DNA of 64,000 nucleotides from Streblospio benedicti (Eukaryota; Annelida; Polychaeta; Spionida; Spionidae): positions 32,130,151 through 32,194,150 of the forward strand of contig CM032661.1 in the NCBI GenBank assembly GCA_019095985.1, in the 5' to 3' direction. Shown piece after piece: positions 31,026 through 45,300 of the stretch. The notes beneath the pieces are model-generated. The model had not been told where the DNA came from and did no database searches. It worked only from the letters and a program-made list of their open reading frames with translations. Numbering within the stretch: position 1 is the stretch's first letter; each line of letters begins with the position of its first letter. The translations under genes and the position numbers were made by a program.

Positions 31026-33389
31026 TCACAACTCTGAGCCTAACACTCCCATCTTCAGAGCAACCTGCAACACCCAAGTTACCCATAAATTTAACATTCA
31101 CGAATTTACCTGATTGACAGATGAAGTAGAAATATATCACATTAATAATATTACTACATGCACCAAAATCCATAGCAAAAATGACAAAGCACTAAAGTGA
31201 TTTTTAAAAAGAAAGTTATTACTTTTTGCTTAACATTTTACTTTTTGGGGTTAAGTACCAGCTGTTAAGTACCGCACTCAAAACCCACACGTGGATAAAC
31301 ATGTAAATTTTGTAATACATGTACAAACAAGCCATTGTAACGTCACACACCTGTATGTCTCTCACAGCAATGGACTTGTCCCCCGTGCTGCTTCCCTCCA
31401 ACTGTGAGTCCTCAGCAGTGTTGGTACCGACACCGTCCGTATAGAGCTCCGCCCACACAGGGCAGTGGTCCGAGGCGAGGCCACCCCAGCCCCAGCCGTC
31501 AGGGATCCAGGGGCTGGTGAGGCCCTCACGCACCACATCGTGGGTACCTGCCATGGATATTGACATGTTATCCAACTCAACCGTGGTGTGCGACTGTGCG
31601 TAATGATGAGCATAATGATATTGGAGAATTAGATGCACACAAAATGTTAGTATTCCCTTAATGAGAACTACTATGTTGATCAATCAATATACTGTTGGTA
31701 AAACCTATGGACGTAGTGGGCACCTACTTGTATTACACAAAAAGGAATGATTGCAATGAACGGAATGCGATCATTCATCGGTAACTTGTGCATGTGTTGT
31801 TAAAAGTTTATATAGTATTTACTGTTTAAACCATGTTGTATTATATTGGTAGCATGGGCTACCACTATTAACTATTTCATACAGTTCAGTCAGTTCAGTA
31901 TAAACACATCACTATTACATTTTGCAGTTTGCATTATGACTTGATGGTTTACAAACCCTTCAATGAGATAAAGTTAAGGGACGAGCTATGGTCATTTTGG
32001 CTGCAACAATATTCATAATTTGTAACAAGACTGTATCTTATTAGAACTCTTTCACTTTAAGAAAACGGTTTATGTGCAATACCTGTGTATACTTTATTAG
32101 TATGAGGTCCTATCCAGATGTTATCATAACTCTTGGAGCCTTCCGGGTTACGCATACTAATATTTGTATATTTGTCCGCTGGTATTGCATTTTGGTAGCC
32201 CCGCTGCTTCAGAACAGCGAAATCTACAATGCAAAAGAAAAACAACTAATGTTAATTACAAAATAAGTTAATTGGTTAGCTATATACTTATTTTTGTAGA
32301 CTTATCATTCCAATCCATTTTAAAAGAGATTTTAAAATTGCTATTATATTATAACTGTCTTACAGATCTTTTTTTTTTACTAACACTAATAACCAAAATG
32401 TCTTTATCATTAATTTTATATATAGACTAAAATTAAAATATGACACATTTTGCTATAAAACTGTAGCAAGAAATGTCATACCTTCCTTTGAAGGATCCAT
32501 GTTAAAGTCGCCTAATAATATCACATCCTTTTCACCTGCAAGAATATGAAGAAAAAAAACTCAGAAAAAGGTGTGATAAACTTAATAAGTAAACGGGGAA
32601 CCACAATTGCACTATTACAATATGTGTAAGTGAGTAAGTGTGTCAGATATAAAATGTAGGCGAAAAGTTGATGTATCTACCAGCTAAATCAACAAAACAA
32701 TTGGAGCCACCAGTTTCCTGTTTGCTTTACCCAGTTCTATCTATTGCTCGAAACAGTTTGCAAACATAGAAAAAAATAGTTTACCCATGGTCCAGTCATT
32801 TTTCCATATTATTCTTAAATCATGATTAGAACACACAAAAGTGTTACACAATACAGTACAATAGTACTGCAATGGTAATTGGTAATTTGAGATAGAAGTA
32901 TAGGAAAGAACACTACAAACCACGATTAGCAAAACAGAACAGATTATAAAGTTGAAAAGGTACGAAAGTTTTATCAAATCACAAGTTTTCGCATCATCGA
33001 TGCTTCTTCAAGTGAAAGATGTTATCTAAAAATAACATACTTGAACAAGCATCAATGATGCGAAAATTTGTGATTTTAATAAAACTTTTGTACTTTTTTA
33101 ACTTTATAATCCGTTCTGTTTTAATATGATATGATACAAGCAGCTCCAAGAATTTTTCATAAAAAAAATTTCATACCACGATTAGCAAGCCAACAAACTT
33201 TAACCGAAAGTGCAAATCTGGTGTGTAATACGGTACATGAAGGACTCCCTGACCTTGCAGGTGTGTGTCCAGTGCGTCTATGAGGCGGGGCAGACTGTCC
33301 ACCTCGGCCTGGGAGCGGTGGACGTCCTCCCCACGGCAGGCCCCGGCCTTCACGTGCAGGTTGACCAGCACCACATCAAACCGCTCCAC
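31026..33389 (-). CDS. EEPD1: EEPD1 C-terminal half of the EEP catalytic domain (five exons)
   Basis: The exons carry VVLVNLHVKAG, then KDVILLGDFNMDP, then YTNISMRNPEGSKSYDNIWI, then VVREGLTSPWIPDGWGWGG and LASDHCPVWAEL. The last exon adds VALKMGVLGSEL and a stop. These hold the metal-binding Asp, the catalytic Asn/His and the terminal SDH of the DNase I-like fold. The intron between 32535 and 33254 contains a hairpin insertion (32933-33174). Confidence 0.9.
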
Positions 33390-36300
33390 CTGTACAACAC
33401 AGCAACAATCATAACATACAGTAACAGTAAGAACCCACTCCATTTACGAGATAAAATATTGGACCATTTCTAATAATCAGCAATAGCAACAAAAATCCCC
33501 AGTTCAAACTCAATCGCAAGCATACCTAGGCTGTCATAGTGGGGATGCAGTTTTTTATGCTTATATTTCATAGAAAAGCGTCATTGGTGAATACGAGGTG
33601 AATCTGTATTTTGAAAGTTCAATTAGGAATAAGGTATTTTGGGTCTGAAATCTGCATTAATACTGACAAATCTGTACTACTTGGCAGCACTCTCAGTGTA
33701 ACATGGTAGTAAGTGTCACCTGGAAGACGCCAATGAACGGTCGCCGTGTGAACGCCGTCTGCTGGTTGGAGGGGTCGCTGCCGGTGTTGTTTTCGAGCAG
33801 GGAGGCGGACATGAGCTCCACACCGCGTGATGCATCGTACAGGAAGCCGAGTCGCTCGCTGCCCTGGAACATGCATGAAATACATCGTTAAGTCAAAGTA
33901 GTTAATCCTTCTTCCGGAGACTTCATTGTTGATGTTTAAGCCGTTCATTTTTGTTTAAGCCTGGACGAATTCTGCTGGTAAAGTATTGAGATATACAAGC
34001 TGATATCGTTCATGAGGACCTTTAAAAGTTTATGGTCAACGCAGCCTGAGTATTGGCGACATATTATGGTAAACAAAGTTAGAAAAGGTTATAGGAATGA
34101 AAATGATGGTGAAAGCTTTCATCATAGACTGAGAGAATTAATACCTACTGCTGTTTCATTGCTTAACTAATGTTTTATCTCTGTAAAATTTTACTAAAAT
34201 CTTGATGTATTTTGATAAGACAGTAAATAACATTGCAACAAGACTCGGAAAAACACACAACAACTCTGCAATCCAGATATGAGTACAAAGCCCTATTATT
34301 GCTGTCTATATTTTCATAAATAACTTAAACATTGATGTGTATTTTGCCCAATACTTGTAGATTCATTTAAAAAAGAAAATGTCTTCTAACATATACATGA
34401 ACAATTACTTTTATAAGACCAAAACACATTCAAAGAACAGACTTGCCTTAAACCAATTATTTTTTCGTTATTTACGATCACTTATTCACTATGTTCAGAC
34501 ACAATTGTAAGACCTATAAGCCCTTAACCACGGATCAATGTATAAAAAGATTGTGTACTCCCATATATATACCACAACATCCATGAAATCATGGTGTTAC
34601 TGGTCCGAGGTGAGTGATAGTGGTTTATAGATCTTTAGAGGTTCAGAGCAAGAATAACTGTCACTGCGTACAGTCATACACACTCATCCAGTAAATATAT
34701 TATCTTTGCATTGTTTGCCATAAAACTTCTTGTAAAGACTATAGATGTAGAAGTGAGGCACGTTTGGTTTTTGAAAAACCCTCAATAATAAATGTTACAA
34801 TAAAAGCTAATAAATTTTCTCTCTTTATCATAACTAAATATTTTTCAGATCAAATATACAAACTATTGAAATAGGCAATATAAATTTGTGATAAAATGAA
34901 ACTGTCAAATCGGTGATGGAACTAATATATATTTATAGTCGGCTGTTTATGGATGAATAGATTAGCAGAGATCTTCAGCAATTTTCTAAATGAATACTAA
35001 GCAGATCATCAACAAAAAGTATAATAACGTTCTTGCAAACAAATAAGAAATAACAATGACACACTAGTACAATATCTTGAAAAGCTGGTGCATGAATCCT
35101 CCTGTTACTAATTACTTTACATGACCGAAAGTGAGGTCAGCTGGAGATGACGCAAGCACCTGGTTTCATTAATATCACATAATCATTACTTCATGAGGGC
35201 CGCTAATTCGTCATTATAGCTTGCAATGCTACTAACAGAAAGCACACAGTCATTAACTTAGACTAATGGACTGTACAAACAGTGTGATAAGTGCAGAGCG
35301 TGGGGACTCAAACATTTCCATATTAGTTAATTAGCTTGTTTACATATTGATTAAATATAGTCATCAGCGTGCAACAGCTGAATAAACAAGTATTTATCGT
35401 CATCCTATCCCAAACCTTGTCGTTCTCAGATTATAGAAACACACTGAAGTATATAACGTAAGTAGCGCATCTGATGAAAACTACAAAGAGTCCCCGTAAT
35501 TACATGTAATAGAGAACGCAATTGGCAATCGGCAACACCGTATTCATGACAATTAAATATCCTAATTATGGAGTTAATTAAGCATAACATCTATTCAAAA
35601 AAAGGCTTTGCAAAATCAAAAGCTTGGATTCAGTGTCATTCTCTGTTAATTCTAACCAAAACTCCAGTTACTCTAGGATCAAGTCATTTAATTGTTTCCC
35701 TTTGAAAAACTATCAATGGAGAGTTACTGTTAGCATGTACATTGTAACTCCATACTTACTCCTCTAATGCAGTAGAACTTTGACGGTTGTTGTGATAACT
35801 CCGACCAGAATGTTTTATGGATCTTCATTGACAATCCATTATCCCGGTCTTATATATGGACCACAGTTTGTAGACCATTTCAATAAGAAGTTTCTAAGTC
35901 CTGGTTGCTACCAATTAAATTGGAATGGACAGTGTGCTAATGAGGTGTGATTCAATTATCACTGCTACTTCAGGCAATGTGGTATTCTATGATGAATGAT
36001 GAATGAACTTTCAAAATTCCCCATCGTCTCTCTGAACATCAATACATAATATTCAGTCTTAGTATGTGGGCTTATGGTCATATGACTACTACTATACAAA
36101 TTATTTTTTCCATATAAAGGTAAGGGAAGACAAAAACAGACTTGGGGTGTAGTGATGTAGAAAGATGGAGCACATCTGGGCATGTGATAGATCCTAATGA
36201 CTGACAGCCAGGCCACACCCTCTGGATGAGGAATAACAAGGGCCTGCCCAAATACATTCAGGATTTCAAACTTAAATTATTGTAGAGCAGAAAACAAATA

Positions 36301-39300
36301 GAGAGCTAACCAGTGTCATGGTGTTAAATCAAACAACCTCTGCAGTGTTCTGGTAGCAAAAGAAAATCAAGCTTTCAAGTTTCAAATAAAAAAAAACATG
36401 ACCTCTAATGTGTCATGCTATTATTTGCACGATGTTAAGACATTCAAGTAGCAACCACGTCCAGGAGTATGTCACTTGTGATGACACATTAGGAATAAAA
36501 CCTCGTCATATTAGTAACTATAAATCTAAAAATAACATCACATTCCATAAGCTGTTTTCCAAAAACGAAAATATAGAATCTCAAAGGGAAGAGATATATT
36601 CATGTATTAACACTTTCAACTCATACATGAATTATCAGGTAATAAGTCAAACAGATCACGGACATTGTTTTGTTTATCTTATAGCACACCAGCTGGTGAC
36701 CAACCAGGTCATTGGGGCATGTTTCTTAGTTTCTTTTTCTTCTGTTGTAGTTTAAAAGAATAATTTTTAAATGCATATGGTGATAACCTACATGTATGCA
36801 GCAAACGTTTATATAACTTCATAGACGTGTAAATTTAATTCAAGCAGAATTCATGTTTGTATTTGTTGGTGGTTTACACAACAAAACATCTAGTAAACTA
36901 CGTAACATTTCCCATAAGGTTTGTATTCTTCAATGAAGGTGAACCATTCTTAATTTGTTTTGATCATACACCCAGCAACTATCTAATCCACACCCAAACT
37001 TAAGCAGATTTGATTCTTGCTGTTAAAAATTTCTTTCACAAACTCATGCACTGATCACATGGCATGATATTGTCCTCTAAAAGCTACGTTTTTTTTATAT
37101 ATTCACCAGATATTTGTTCTTCAGGACATAAAGTTCAAGCAGAAATGTTACTAAGAATTTCTGCTACTACAAAGTCTATATGCTTTACTCAGAACTGATG
37201 TGTTTTATAACTCCTTTTTGCACACCAATACTTAGCAACATCATAATAAAATCTGTTACCCGTGTGTAGATTGAACTTTCATGAAGATCTTACAGGTATA
37301 TGTAAGAAATTGTTCATAGGTTGTATAACTAACATCCATACACGATGGAATATTCTACAATAACATTAAATGCAAAGGCGTTTGCTTAATTAACTAATGT
37401 CCACATCTGTTTGACAGCATACATGTAGGAAAATAACTCTTTTCTTCTGATGTCAAATCATGAAAAAACAACATATTTCATTCAGAACATGTACAATAGT
37501 GACAACTGCTTACCTTGTATATGAATATAATCATAAAAGTTTGAATGTATAAAAAGATATTATATCTTATAACATACAAGTTAAAATTATTGTCTAAAGG
37601 ATATTATATACAAGATTTTGAATAATTAAAATACATCCATAGCATACATATACACATGAATTTTGTTCTTGTGTAATTATTTTAATACTTTAAAAATGTC
37701 TATTGGGAATTTTGAACATACCAGATCTTGTGACTATGATTTGGTCACGAAGGCCAGATATTTCTGGTGAAGAAGGGCATGAAATTACAGGGTGTCAAAA
37801 TATATAAAAATAACCTATCAAAGATAATGACTATTTTTAGCAGTGACATACAAATGAATATATTCATTGTAACAAATTTGACAGGTTATTGACCATGTTG
37901 AAGGCTAAAGGTTTAATAGTCTATGCAAAATGTCTTTAGTATTTTCTCCATGAGAATAATTATATTCCAGAACCAACTTCATCATATGCAATTTTAGTTA
38001 AAAATAACTATATCTAGTCACTACATGTACTATCAGGGTTAAGATAATCCTATTCCTGGTACTATAAATAGATAAAGGGAAGTGAAATGTCAATAATAAT
38101 TCAGTATCAATCACATCATAAGGCAAATTGAAAGCAATTACATGACATTGAAATTCTTGAAACACAATTCATTTTTTACAATGAAAATTATCTTGCCTCC
38201 CCAGACGACATCAGTTGTATAAGCTAACTCTACTCTGTTGTGAATAACAAAACCTTTAGTCTCCAAACAGTCGAATCTTTTTCCTCATGGGAACATGATA
38301 CAACATCCGTTGCTAAAATTAGCAAACATAAGATTAAATATTCACTAATCCTCCTAAGGGACGATCTTTCAATCCTTAACATTCCCAGTTTAATTTGTAA
38401 TTGTAATGTAAAACATAGAGCTTGATATTTCTTTCAGGTTTTGTGATAAACACTGATTTTGTCAAAGCTAAATATTTGAGACCTACTACATAAAAATGGA
38501 GCATGTAAATTTGGCTAATTTACCATCTACATGTGTATTGCAAAATGTGTTTTCATAAATTGGCAAATATTTAGAATTTAGTTGTTTTAATGCACACATG
38601 TGTAGACAAAATTTTTCTTTGGGAATATGCAAAACAAGATCACAAAAATTATTTTTCTAAACTCTATTCATGCTATGCGCAATGACCATTTTTGTTGAAC
38701 AAGAATTTGGTTGCTCCAGAAATAATGTAGGTTAAAATAAAAACTCAGTTCTTGAGAACAGACCTGAACCACATAAGTATACATAAAACAAACTCGTAGA
38801 CAAATTAATCAAGTTCAATTTGTCACATGAAAACGTTTAGTGTAATGAATCCTTGAGATGCCCAGTAACTTATTACATCTTACAAGCCATTGCATCTAAA
38901 TTACATGTAACATTATAAGTTAAATTTGAAGAACTACATTCTATAAAATGGCCTTGAAAGATCATGTATGCAGTATTCACAATATTCTTTTAAACATTTT
39001 TATATGCTTGAATCTCATCAGTCATTTGATTGTCCTGTTATGCATAGGCCATGAATCAAATTTAGAAAAAAAATTGGCTTTTTCTATTGACGACTTTTGC
39101 TAGCATTCATCCAATAGTGTACACCAAAGACTACATGTGCCAGCAGTTTATATTTCACCACATTTAACCATGCAAGGACATGATTTCACTAGAAACATTT
39201 TTGAACACCTGTAAGTAGCAATAATTATATTTGTATTCAATGAGGACACTATTTTTCATTAGCTCACATATACGATACAATTATTAGTTACAAAGAAATC

Positions 39301-42300
39301 CATTCTTATGCCATGCTATCATCATCGTATCATGGCACGAAAGCATGTTAATTTACACTGAAGAAACATAACACGATGCCAGAAATGCCAATATAGTTAA
39401 AAATATCTCGCTTATTTCAGATCAATGTCATATTCATTTTAACATACGTAATTGACAAGCTCACTCTCATCATGCAGATATATGTGAAGTTGGCAGGCAA
39501 ATTGTGCGTCATAATAATGTTCTGATGATCAATATTGCACACATATAAATGTAATAATACGAAACATAAAAAACCCAATCACAACTATAGGGGTTTTTAT
39601 GAGTAAATTTGTCATAGGTGCGTCATTAACATTAGGCATCCACCAAACTGCAATGCTGATGCTCTTTATATGTACATGTATGTGCTGTAGCCACACACAG
39701 TTTGAAAGCCATGAAGTTCATGTTTTATTTTGGCTTCAAAATGCATAAATGTTGTGACCAGACTGTTTCATAATCTATTTGTAATCATTCAACAAGCAAT
39801 TACAAAAGATAACAATAAGCACAAAAAATGTGTACCACTTGCACAAAAAATGTATACCACCGGAAATGTTGTTAATTCATCAATCAAGAGTAAACAATCC
39901 TTGAGATTAAGTAGCGTCTTATTGAGCGATTGTTAGGTTGTAATCTTGCCACCCACAATATGCATCAATGTAAGGATTTTCACCAATTAATGCGTCCCGT
40001 TCATGGTAAACAAGTCAATGGCTAGACGACTCAATGGGTCTCTTGGTGGCAATCTTTTGTACCAGAGTTTTTACAGGTTACAATAAAGCATGGTGATTAA
40101 ATGGGCAGCCTTGTATATGTATGAGCACTTGGCTACTTCACTTCTAACAATCTAACTTAAACTTACTGCACTTTTATGTGTTTTTATCTTACTATTCAAA
40201 TGCAATTGTTACAAAGAATAATAGCTGTGGCTAGGATAACAGGTGGTGCGGCCAACAAAGCACTATAGGTCAAACTTCTGTAAGACCATTTGCTACAAAC
40301 CCAAACCTTGCCACTGAGACCACAGTGAATCTGCATAAAAGTAGACCTCCCTACTACGATGACTTTCTACCAGCCCCTATGTAGTTAGTCTTAACAGAGG
40401 GCAAATACAAGTGGGTACATTGTAAACTGTACTTGTCATTTTAAAGCTGACCCTGTTGTTTTACCTGGTACATTCGTCCGGCAGGCGGGGACGTGACACA
40501 CTTCCAGATGCCATGGTGGCCTGAAAACTTCTTCACGTTGGGGATGGTGGGATGGTTGAGCTCATCACACAACTGAAACAAAAATAATAGTGTTAAGTAA
40601 TTTTTGACTTGAGAAGTTAATCCTCCAGAAGCACTTAATCTCATAGTCTATGCTGGGATTCAAAGACACAATCCCTATGACTGAGGTGCATCATATACTG
40701 TGCACTTAAAGATGGGCTACTGGGATTCATTAAATTCTATTTGAACATCTTCTCATGGACGAATCATTGAAGCTTGTTAAACATGCTGACAATATTGAGA
40801 CATCTATGGACCCTTGTAGCACACTGTATGGCACGAAAGAAAAATTGGTTAAAGCTAAGCAGTATGTTTGGAGATATGTCAAGGATGACAAATCTAAGCA
40901 CTACATTTAGTAGGATGGCCTCTTTAATTTCTTTCCAAGGTTAAATCTACTGCCACCAATGTACACTTGATTACACACAAAATAATTATCATGGAATTCT
41001 TTTAACAGTTGGTGGGACTTCAATATATGTTCATTTGATACATCGAGAAAAGAGTTAAACAAGCGATATCCTATGTAATTAGTACGTGGTTCATTCCATT
41101 GGATTTACAAATCAGACTTTCGGTAAAATGCACCACACATAATGGTATCAGGATGATGCATGAGATAATAAAAATCATTCAGATACGTGCATTATGCACT
41201 TACGACTGCATTTCTTTTTTAAATGCCTGGACTCAGCATTCAATGTCATGTAATTGGCTCTACAGAAACCTTGATTTGAAGGTTTAACAAAGCAACACTT
41301 TCAATGAGACTTGTCTTTTGGATGACAAGATGGTTATCATCATATGCTGTGCGTAATTAATTAAAAAATAGTTCCATAACATTTGGTTGCAGTGGACCAT
41401 TATTTTTCTCAAAACAACTACTGGAGTCAGCTCAATGTTTTGTCAACAGATTCAGTACAGTTCCATGACAGATCAATTGCAAATTCACAACATATATTGT
41501 GTTGTGTACAAAAATGCTATACACTTGTGTATATAACAAAACTTAGGCAAAAACTGCAAAAGAATAATCAAGTATAAAACTGTGTATTGATTGTATTGCT
41601 TGTGGCTTAGGAGAAATCTAATATCTGCCATCAATGGTGAATGGTCTTCAATCCATGACACATTGCTGTCAATAAACGCATCCATTAGATCAAATCTCGT
41701 CAATAACCTTCACGCACCGAATTGGTCGACGACGTGATCTCTGCTTAAGCATTGATAAAGTTGTTCAACTCAAGTCGGTGGTTAGGCCACAAAAATCTTT
41801 CATTGGCAGAGGCCATTGGTAATGTTACATTTCAAATGTAAATGTATTCGTAATGATTTCTATTGATCTTTATTGACTTAACATATAAAAACAGTTCATT
41901 AATTGACAAACGAACTAACCAAGGCCCGCTAACATTGAGTGTTTGGCTGAAAGGTTCATACCCATTTTCTGTCCATGATCTTTAACTTTCTATCGTAATT
42001 TGAGGGTAGGACATTGCATAGGACATGTAGGAGTGTGCAACCTTTAGAAGGTTGTTGTAAATGGTATTATTTTAATTCTACTCTCTCTCTCTCTCTCTCT
42101 CTGTGTGTTCTATGGCAAACAAGCTCCTACCACTGTATTGACATAGCTGAAGACAGGTTTTACAACCCTAAACTTCCATTTTCACTTTATCAAGTGGCCC
42201 TGACAGGACTCAAACTCACGACCTCAGGGTTGTTCATTGTATTATTTTAACAAACACTCCAGAATATGCTCTGTATCATGACATTGAATGTGCATTACTG

Positions 42301-45300
42301 TACCAAGTCTTTTATAAAAACAGCAACAACTTTACAGAAAAAATACACAATGGAATATAAGGAACTCCCAATCATGCCAATATCATCATGTACCAAAGAG
42401 ATATAGTGTCACTAAGCTGGGTTACCACACATTAATTAAAAAAGGCCAATGGACCTGGAACAAAACCTCATTATATAATGGTCTCCCACTGACAATGAAA
42501 TAATATGTTCATTATGAGCATTCTGCAGAAACTATGTAACTACAGGTACACCTAATAAATGAAGTCTGAAGTAAGCTTTATATATACATAACAGATACAC
42601 TATTATAATAGGATTACACATAATAAGGTACCAAGAAATCAAGGTATTGATAAATCGCGCCTAGTTTTTGTTGTTGAAAATAACAAACTCAGAGGGAAAG
42701 AGGAATGTTTGTTAGAATGTGTGGCAAAGTTTACTGGTCAATGAATGCCCTTGGTGAATGTCGCTTCCATATAGGAAATCTATTTGGGTTCATGTCATTT
42801 TGTATAAGGTGAAAATTGACAAATGTGTTTAATCTTTAGCCATGATGGTAAAAAAAGCCACTGCACCAGACAAGCTACGAATTGATCTGTTCAAACAAAT
42901 ATGTTATGTTTGTCAACTTCGTAAGCTTACATAAACCTGTATTTTACGAATACATATGTAGTTGGTTATTAGACCCCGAGGATTTGATAAGTATATGATA
43001 TTGTCAAACATTACATTCATCGAGACATTCATACATGTAGAAACCTGTTTACCGGTAGTTTCATACAAAAATTCATGCACCTTCTTCAAAACATCTACAT
43101 TACATGAGAAAACTTGGGGATTGTAACCTCTGCATTATTGATGTACTAATATAGAGCTAAGACTGTTTATCAAATCTTATCTAAAATAAAAGGTAATTTT
43201 TAGAAAATACCTTTAGAATCAACCATTTCTTCTGCAGATATAATCATGTTTTGACAAAATTCCGTCATGTAGTCTGTGAATACATGACAGGACAATCAAT
43301 ATGATACCATGTTTGATTTAAAGTTAATACTTAAAAGGATATGAATGGCAAGCGTAAATGGCTAAAGTTCCTTTTTTAAATGAAAGCTTGAAACTAAATG
43401 ATGATGTTTACCTTTTGCAGAGCCTCAGCATCTCCTAGCTCCTGCACTGCGATGATACCCAGGCTGAAAAACATTCAGTCTTCAATCAAAAATAATATGA
43501 CACTTAACTAATGTAGATTATCATCACATGAGTAATGGCATGAATGGATAAATGTATTGAATTTTAGATAAATTTGAACGATTTTTCATTTCAATTGAAA
43601 TTAAATCTAACTAGCTATCTCAAACATTTGTGTCCAATTCCTTCAAATTGGGACAAAAAAATATGTTTAAATCCCACTATGATTGCATTCTATTTATTAA
43701 CATTTCATTATACAAAGTAAATATTGGCCAAAATAAATTGAGCAAAAAGTCTTCACCAAAAAAAAAGGTATTCATTTTAAAGAGTCAAGAGCTGAATTAA
43801 GGATCTCAGTTTCTAGCATCATAAAAGCTTGGAGTGCTGTTCATGCACTACAGGACTGTACCCAAGATGAACTTGGGAGAAAAGGTATGGTTATCATCAA
43901 AACATTTACAGACTTTTAAACCATATTTATTGACTAGGTATCTCACTGGCTTCTTTTAATTCTATACACATGTTCTTAAGGCATACAATAAAATAATAGT
44001 CAATAAAACATTACAAATCATATATTAGACCATAAACTTAGAAGTGCTTTATTCATTGGACAAGTCCATGAGGTTCATGCATCTGAAGTGCTTTTGTTAC
44101 ATTCCATAAAAATGTTGGGCCAACGAGGTTATATAGATGGTTATATTGCTTTATGAAACTCTCAGTGTTTTATCGATTTTGCGCACAGAGAAATCAACCC
44201 ACATCTGCAACATGAAGACGTCTTTGTCTCAAGCTTTGCCAAATATGGAAAGGATAGAGCATATGACGCAATACCATAAAATCGTGATTTTCTTTTAAAA
44301 ACATTCTCCGTAGATTTTGCTTATAATGCTCTAAAATGGCTTCTGTAAGATTCTTGTTACCAGTAGTTTGTTGGTCGCTGATATTGTGTTACTTGAGAAG
44401 TTTTGATCTTTGGACTGACAGTCACAAGACCCAAGCAGCCAATGTTTCACAGAACATTATACAGTCTATTTTGTAACATATTGTATTTCAAATTTTCCAA
44501 CAAATATGTTTCAACACTATGACTGCTATATTCTAATCACAAACATACAATTGGCTTGATAACAATAACGGTCAATGTCCTATGATGAATATTATGCACC
44601 AAATCATCTGGTTTCACAGAAAGTGAATGACATGCTACCAAAAGTGGGCGTATATCATATGCTCTAGATCAAGGCAAGCTCATTAAAACAGTTTCAATTT
44701 TCTATATGTAAGTCTGTTTAATTTAAGTTTAAAAAAATGGTTTCCCAGGACTTTTTAACTGACAGAAGTTTAGAAATTGCTAGTGAAATATGAATGATCC
44801 ATGGTCCTTATCACAGTTCTTTCATAACCTATGGTTATTCCCATTTGTTAACTTTTGCTTTCATCTGTTGATATGTTTAGACAGCTTTTTGGCCTGTCAC
44901 ATGTGCTCAGTTAGAACAACATGTCAACATTTTAAAATTTCCTGGTAAGTGTTACATGTACTTTCATGCATTGCCATGGGGACATTTCATTAACCACAAC
45001 ATATCCTTAAAACTTGCGATAGACAAACATCTGAACTTATTAGCAGTTTTGATTTAGTCACCTGTGTGACAAAATAAGAATATCAAGGATATCAAAGAAC
45101 ATTTACCTTGCCACTGAATGACATTGATTGGTTTAAAAATTGCTTACTTGTTCATCAATGTATGCTTAAAATAGCAAACCACATGAATAATTCATGAAGC
45201 ACAGTGAACTAAAAAGCATTGCAATTATTCATTGTGCATAATATACATATGCATATGAGGTTACTTGTAAAGAGAAAAAGGTCCAGCTTTCCAGCATTCA

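Noticed and set aside
30898-31173. 91-residue frame as the EEPD1 C-terminus
   Set aside because: Splice phase into 31064 requires the other frame, which ends VALKMGVLGSEL and a stop. The longer frame reads across the acceptor.
36408-36755. 115-residue frame as a nested gene in the EEPD1 intron
   Set aside because: No domain, no codon bias, AT-rich and low in structure; typical chance frame.
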